Of a stretch of 64,000 nucleotides of DNA, positions 60,001 to 64,000 are shown in pieces (position 1 is the stretch's first letter; every line of letters begins with the position of its first letter). This DNA comes from Sanderia malayensis (lineage: Eukaryota > Cnidaria > Scyphozoa > Semaeostomeae > Pelagiidae): positions 3,934,392 through 3,998,391 of the forward strand of contig RQOL01000616.1 of NCBI GenBank assembly GCA_013076295.1, in the 5' to 3' direction. Made by a program: the position numbers and the translations under genes. Under the pieces are notes generated by a model. That model was not told where the DNA came from. It saw only the letters and a program-made list of their open reading frames with translations, and did not search any database.

Positions 60001-61713
60001 AGATACATTGTAATAGAATTAACAAAGATAACTCAATAATATGCATTCACCTGAAACCTTGAAAAAGCAGCTTTCTACATGCTTCACAAAATGCCAAAGT
60101 GAAAAACGTCTTTCTTACCTATAAGTAAAAGTCGTGACAATGATTTAATCAATAATTTGACAACTATGAAGCAAGATCAAAAACGAAAACTTGCTAGTTA
60201 TGCCGAGTTAGCTTACAAAATTGTGCGAAATATTTGTTGTGGATGCCGGAGCTTCTTTTACTTCCTCAACCAAAATCTTAAAAAAAAGCAAAAGCAAAAT
60301 ATCTTAAATTTAACTGACACCTGTGTTGAATTGTAAAATAAAGAAGAAGACTTCATAAAATGCTAATGAGAGACAAACCTCTTCTCCACTGAGACTTGAA
60401 ATTTCTGCATTCCAGTCCACCATGGTACTGGAAGAGCACTTATAGACAATACATGTTTCTGGGGTTAAGCCTCGGATTTGCATTGCCTTTAGAAATGCCT
60501 CATGTACAGTTTGCCCAATCTTGCATTTGATCTTAGAAATTAAACAAAAATTCAATTGACAAATTGATACAAGCAAGAGCTTAGTGCACATGGGCAGTGG
60601 TCATTATGTATGTGACAAGAAAAACTTACAGTTGTGACTTGGTTATTGGGCAAATGGGCTCGTACGTGAGCACGAAGTGGAGAAGAGGGCATTGTAGAGT
60701 CACTGCTTGAATCTCTCCTTGGACTTGATGATGGAGGTGGGTTATTGCTAGAAACTTGAATATCACTATCAGGTGAAGGCGAGAGGACAGTTTCTGGTAG
60801 TCCATTTGGAGTTTCGTGACATAAAAGCATTTTTTCTTTATCCCGTAAAATATCCAGCTTGCCTTTGAGTTCTTCTACCTCCTAAAAAAATGACAATGAA
60901 AGAATTTTGTTAATGTTGTTTATATATGCTGGTTACAACACTTCCATGTTTCATATTTTCAAGGAAGCAAGACAAGAAAATGCCATCTATGAAGATCATA
61001 ATAATCAATGGATATTCATTGTTGATTTTGCAAAGATTTGATGTATGTCAGGCATTCAAGGAAGACTAGAATTAAAAGCTAAAATGTTCATAATGCAAAA
61101 ATTAATTACTATCATTGGTTTTTTGACATGCTTAAAATTATAGTTCCTAGTTGGGTGCACTAAATAAAAATGATTGTGATTGGATCATGCCATGAAGGTA
61201 ATTTCTAGGAACTTAGACAGCTTTCACATTTTACAATATTAATCTCATGATAACATCTACCTGAAAACGTATTATATACATGCAGCAATTACCTCGAAGA
61301 AAATTGAAGGTGGGTGTGAGAGTCCTGAATAATCCAAGTTGCTAAGCTCTTTTAAGTTGTCTTCTGTAAGCTTGATTACGTGTTGTACTTTGCGTACCTC
61401 GTAAAAAAGAAAAACATCTCACTGCCTTGCTGCTAGATTATCAGCATCAAAGTAAAATTACGTTTATTACAAGTTTTATTAAGTGAACTGATCCACAATT
61501 CGACAAGCAGGGAATCCAATCCAGGAAAAAAATTCAAAGCCCAATAGCAAACCGCAAACATGCTGTATAACCAGGTAATTTTGTTATTCATTACAACATT
61601 CAAATCCTTACTTCGTCAGATACTTCTGGTTGCAATCCATCTTTTTCTACTTGTCCATTGTTGGTTGCTATTTCCTCCATCATGTTTGTGTCTCCGATCT
61701 TCGCAGACGCCAT
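57001..61713 (-). CDS. BRAF: RAF serine/threonine kinase (BRAF type)
   Basis: RAF couples GTP-loaded Ras to MEK/ERK. Seventeen exons encode about 750 residues (human BRAF 766). Exons 1-3 (61713-61612, about 61398-61294, 60885-60632) give a BRAF-specific region with [12 protein letters not shown] and HPPSIFFE. The Ras-binding domain spans about 139-215 (exon 60535-60378). The zinc-binding C1 domain [18 protein letters not shown] and [20 protein letters not shown] lies at about 223-270. The CR2 14-3-3 site is [10 protein letters not shown] (59685-59533). The N-region motif is RRDSNDDWE. The kinase has [29 protein letters not shown] and ends with RSASEP, the C-terminal 14-3-3 site (57183-57001). 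The exon 58807-58686 to 58599 junction needs an acceptor inside GGAACAG to stay in frame. The residue matching human Val600 is Ala ([11 protein letters not shown]). Its head faces the gene at 62374. Confidence 0.96.
57249..57288 (+). repeat. Antisense copy of a RAF Ras-binding exon segment in a RAF intron
   Basis: About 40 bases starting ATGCAAATCCGAGGCTTGAC match the coding strand of the RAF exon at about 60483-60444 with two mismatches. They lie in opposite orientation to the gene, in the intron between exons 57484-57349 and 57183-57001. Confidence 0.88.
58191..58296 (-). mobile_element. SINE copy in RAF intron (same family as 45560)
   Basis: The reverse complement reads GGATTTCAGTGGCTCTGCCA, then ATGATGCTCGAG and GAGCTCATGG, collinear with the body of the repeat at 45680-45780. 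It sits in the intron after the kinase exon ending in QTAQGM. Confidence 0.8.
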
Positions 61714-62373
61714 TTTGGTTTTATGACAGATAGTTGCAGGCGTGAGATCACGTGGTACATAATAATAATAGACAATATCATAATCATAATCATAATTTTC
61801 TGTTCTACATTTTATTTATGACGCCCAAGGGAAAGAGAAAATAGTTAAATTTATTATTCACTCGAATTCCAACGCATTGACGAGAAGCTTTATTAACATG
61901 CTGCAGATTTAAGTGGAACTTTGGCAGTTTTATCCTTCCTTACCAAAAAACTCAAATATTTTCCAGCAACCGTTCTCAAAGAAGACAAAAAGAGAACAGA
62001 TGCATCAATAAAAATAACTAAATATTCATAAATTACTCTCTTGATTCGCCTCCTCCCCTAGCAAACAATGACTTTTGAACTAGGAAAAGCGGAAGAGAAG
62101 AACTTTTATATACTTCAGCAACAATGAGGTAATCCGCAATTTCAATTTCACGCAAAAACAACAACACGTCATTTAAACGCGTCATTTCAATTGGCTCATG
62201 TCAGTTTATCTCTGCAGGGGGCAAGTTTCGGAAAGGTTTCACAAGCATTTTATGGTGACGCACGGAACAGTGACAGAACAGACTAAACGAGACAGGTTCA
62301 GACAGGAAAGGAGAGGTAACTTTGGACGGTAACTTTTTTCTTGCAGATCCGCCCTTGCAAGCACTCTTCCACA
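61714..62373. other. Divergent upstream region of RAF and the lysozyme-like gene
   Basis: 660 bases between the two start codons. It includes a run of ATAAT/ATCATA repeats near 61760-61800 and otherwise AT-rich sequence. Both promoters should lie here, but no individual element could be assigned. Confidence 0.5.
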
Positions 62374-64000
62374 ATGAAGCATCTTTTGTGAGTAGAAACA
62401 ACATCTAATTTTCTGTTTTGAGAACATCATTGTTCATCATTGTATATTTCCACTTGCTTATATAATATGTTTAATTGACAAGCTTCGATTTTTGAACTCA
62501 AAACCAACTTAATTTTGTTTCAGGAAGCGAACGACTTTGCTGTTTTGTTTGCTCTTCGTTTTGCATCTGTCTTCGTCTGGTAAGTTTGGCGTTTTTGTGC
62601 TTGTTTCGTTTGTGCTTGTTTTCTTTCTTATTGATCACATTGAATGACTTTATTCGTTATCTTTCGTGTTAAGCTGCTGCAGAAGAAATAGAAGATTTTG
62701 AGGATGATATATCGCAAGATCCAGAATGCCACCAGGTATTCGTTGTTATGCCATTGCCTTGTTTGCTTTTGCTTTCGTTTTTGCTTTTCTGTTGCTTTTG
62801 CTTTCGTTTTTGCTTTTTTTATTCCTTTTGCTTTCGTTTTTGCTTTTCTGTTGCTTTTGCTTTCGTTTTTTGCTTTTCTGTTGCTTTTGCTTTCTTTTTT
62901 GCTTTCGCCTTTGCTTTCGCTTTTGCTTCCGTCAGCTGAAAAGTTGCCTGTTGCCATGCCATGCCATGTCAGCTGATGACGTGCTGTCATGTTTTGTGAA
63001 AGGTTGTGATTGCGAAATCAGGAAGTGAAGAGTTGGCTAAAGTCGTATGCGTGGAAAAGTCTGATGCAAGTAATGACGATGATGATGACGATTCACAGAT
63101 CGAGAAAAGGTCACCTTGGGGCAGCAGAAGGTCAGGAGGGCGCCGTTCAAGTCGATCTCGATCTCGATGGGGTGGTTCGAGAAGACGCTCTTCTACTCGA
63201 AGAGGATGGAGCTCCCGCAGAACGTCAACACGTAGAGTTGGATACAGAAGAGCTGGATACAGAAGAACCGGATACAGAAGAGCTGGGTACAGAAGAACCG
63301 GATACAGAAGAGCTGGATACCGAAGAACTGGATACAGAAGAACTGGATACAGACGAATTGGATACAGAAGAGTAGGATACAGAAGAATTGGATATAGAAG
63401 AATTGGATACAGAAGAATTGGATACAGAAGAGTAGGATACAGAAGAATTGGATATAGAAGAATTGGATACAGAAGAATTGGATACAGAAGAATTGGATAC
63501 AGAAGAATTGGATATAGAAGAATTGGATACAGACGAATTGGATACAGAAGAATTGGATACAGAAGAGTAGGATACAGAAGAATTGGATATAGAAGAATTG
63601 GATACAGAAGAATTGGATACAGAAGAATTGGATACAGAAGAATTGGATATAGAAGAATTGGATACAGACGAATTGGATACAGAAGAATTGGATACAGAAG
63701 AATCGGATACAGAAGGATTGGATACAGAAGAATCGGATACAGAAGGATTGGATATAGAAGAATTGGATACAGAAGAATTGGATTCAGAAGAATATTCACA
63801 AGACGCATACGTTTTCCAACACGCAGGACAAATTATCTGAAGGTGAGCAAAGGCCAGATAACATTTGACTCGGAGGGCAACAATAAGAAGACTAGCAAGT
63901 ATTTCAGCAGAAAGCCTCATGTACCATCAAGATGGTCTGGTGTTACATTGGGAAGAGGTTACGACATGAAGCACAAAAGTCAGAAACAAGTCATCAAGGA
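62374..64000 (+). CDS. Secreted Arg/Tyr-rich repeat protein with lysozyme-like domain (3' end outside window)
   Basis: Four exons in consistent phase: 62374-62387, 62524-62579, 62674-62735 and 63003 to the edge (at least 376 residues). Residues 1-24 are a signal peptide (MKHLLKRTTLLFCLLFVLHL). Residues 25-80 are acidic (EEIEDFEDDISQDPE and a run of six Asp). A dibasic site follows in SQIEKRSPWG, after which the chain is Arg/Ser/Gly-rich. Next come 37 pentapeptides Gly-Tyr-Arg-Arg-X (63240-63794), X being Ala, Thr, Val or mostly Ile. Then FTRRIRFPTRR leads into ITFDSEGN, SRKPHVPSRW and SGVTLGRGYDMKHKS. The last part resembles T4-lysozyme/pesticin-like domains: a Glu ahead of a glycine (DSEG) and a GVTLGRGYD loop comparable to TIGIGH of T4 lysozyme. 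Enzyme assignment is inference; the rest of the domain is not visible. A cationic antimicrobial or cell-wall-active secreted protein is the favoured reading. A structural or adhesive secreted protein is the alternative. Confidence 0.75.
62757..62935. repeat. Polypyrimidine minisatellite in intron 3 of the lysozyme-like gene
   Basis: Imperfect repeats of TTGCTTTTGCTTTCGTTTTT fill most of the 267-base intron, with strong pyrimidine bias on the coding strand. Long LLLLSF-type open frames across it are artefacts of the repeat. Confidence 0.88.
63240..63794 (+). repeat. Coding 15-bp tandem repeat, 37 units (Gly-Tyr-Arg-Arg-X)
   Basis: The unit is GGATACAGAAGAATT in the frame of the last gene. The array is exactly 555 bases with no indels. 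Variants are TAT for TAC, CGA or AGG for AGA, GGG for GGA, and changes in the last codon. Recurrent four-unit blocks (60 bases) show recent block duplication. Confidence 0.95.

Noticed and set aside
62698..63028. Frames rich in Leu/Phe over the intron minisatellite
   Set aside because: The sequence is an intron between well-phased exons, and the frames follow the TTGCTTTTGCTTTCG repeat.
62987..63808. Long minus-strand frame of repeated ILLYP residues (273 codons) and a second one of SVSNSS repeats (63225-63920)
   Set aside because: Both are shadows of the 15-bp coding array on the plus strand. They lack splice context, and unit variants are not conservative in these frames.
63010..63840. Plus-strand frames rich in ELDTEE
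   Set aside because: These are shifted readings of the same array. They are broken by TAG stops in several units and do not join to the signal-peptide exons.

Overview
The window is nuclear DNA from an animal. Genes have many short exons with GT-AG introns of about 60 bases to 3 kb, the sequence is AT-rich, and the gene set (RAF with a BRS region, PCM1, ERC/ELKS, MYCBPAP, TAF3, TBCK) is metazoan. The many MITEs and SINE-like repeats, the opsin-like orphan receptor and the lysozyme-like secreted protein would suit a non-bilaterian or slowly evolving invertebrate (sponge, cnidarian, placozoan), but the species cannot be fixed from the sequence.

Layout. TAF3 (minus, 5' part only, running off the left edge) and POMP (plus, complete) diverge around a satellite whose monomers carry TTAGGG-type tracts. 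An intronless class A GPCR (minus) and the 3' part of an ETS factor gene (minus) follow, then a repeat-rich stretch with a foldback element, a doubtful two-exon gene, and TBCK (plus, 30 exons, complete). TBCK converges on PCM1 (minus, about 44 exons). From PCM1 to RAF five genes lie on the minus strand: PCM1, ERC/ELKS, MYCBPAP, WBP4 and RAF. At the right edge a plus-strand gene diverges from RAF. It encodes a secreted protein with an acidic pro-segment, a dibasic site, 37 Gly-Tyr-Arg-Arg-X repeats and the start of a lysozyme-like domain.

Function. Most genes are conserved housekeeping or cytoskeletal genes: TFIID subunit, proteasome assembly, Rab GAP, centriolar satellites, secretory/active-zone scaffold, cilium-linked protein, splicing, MAP-kinase signalling. 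They do not form an operon-like system. The most novel item is the gene at 62374-64000, a probable antimicrobial or cell-wall-active secreted protein. Other notable items are an antisense copy of part of the RAF Ras-binding exon inside a RAF intron, Ala at the RAF residue equivalent to human BRAF Val600, a foldback element made of 20-bp units, and a start codon split by an intron in WBP4.

Exon coordinates were read by eye from splice signals and frame continuity. Those for TAF3, POMP, ETS, TBCK and the last gene were checked for phase. Those for PCM1, ERC, MYCBPAP and parts of RAF may be off by a few bases.
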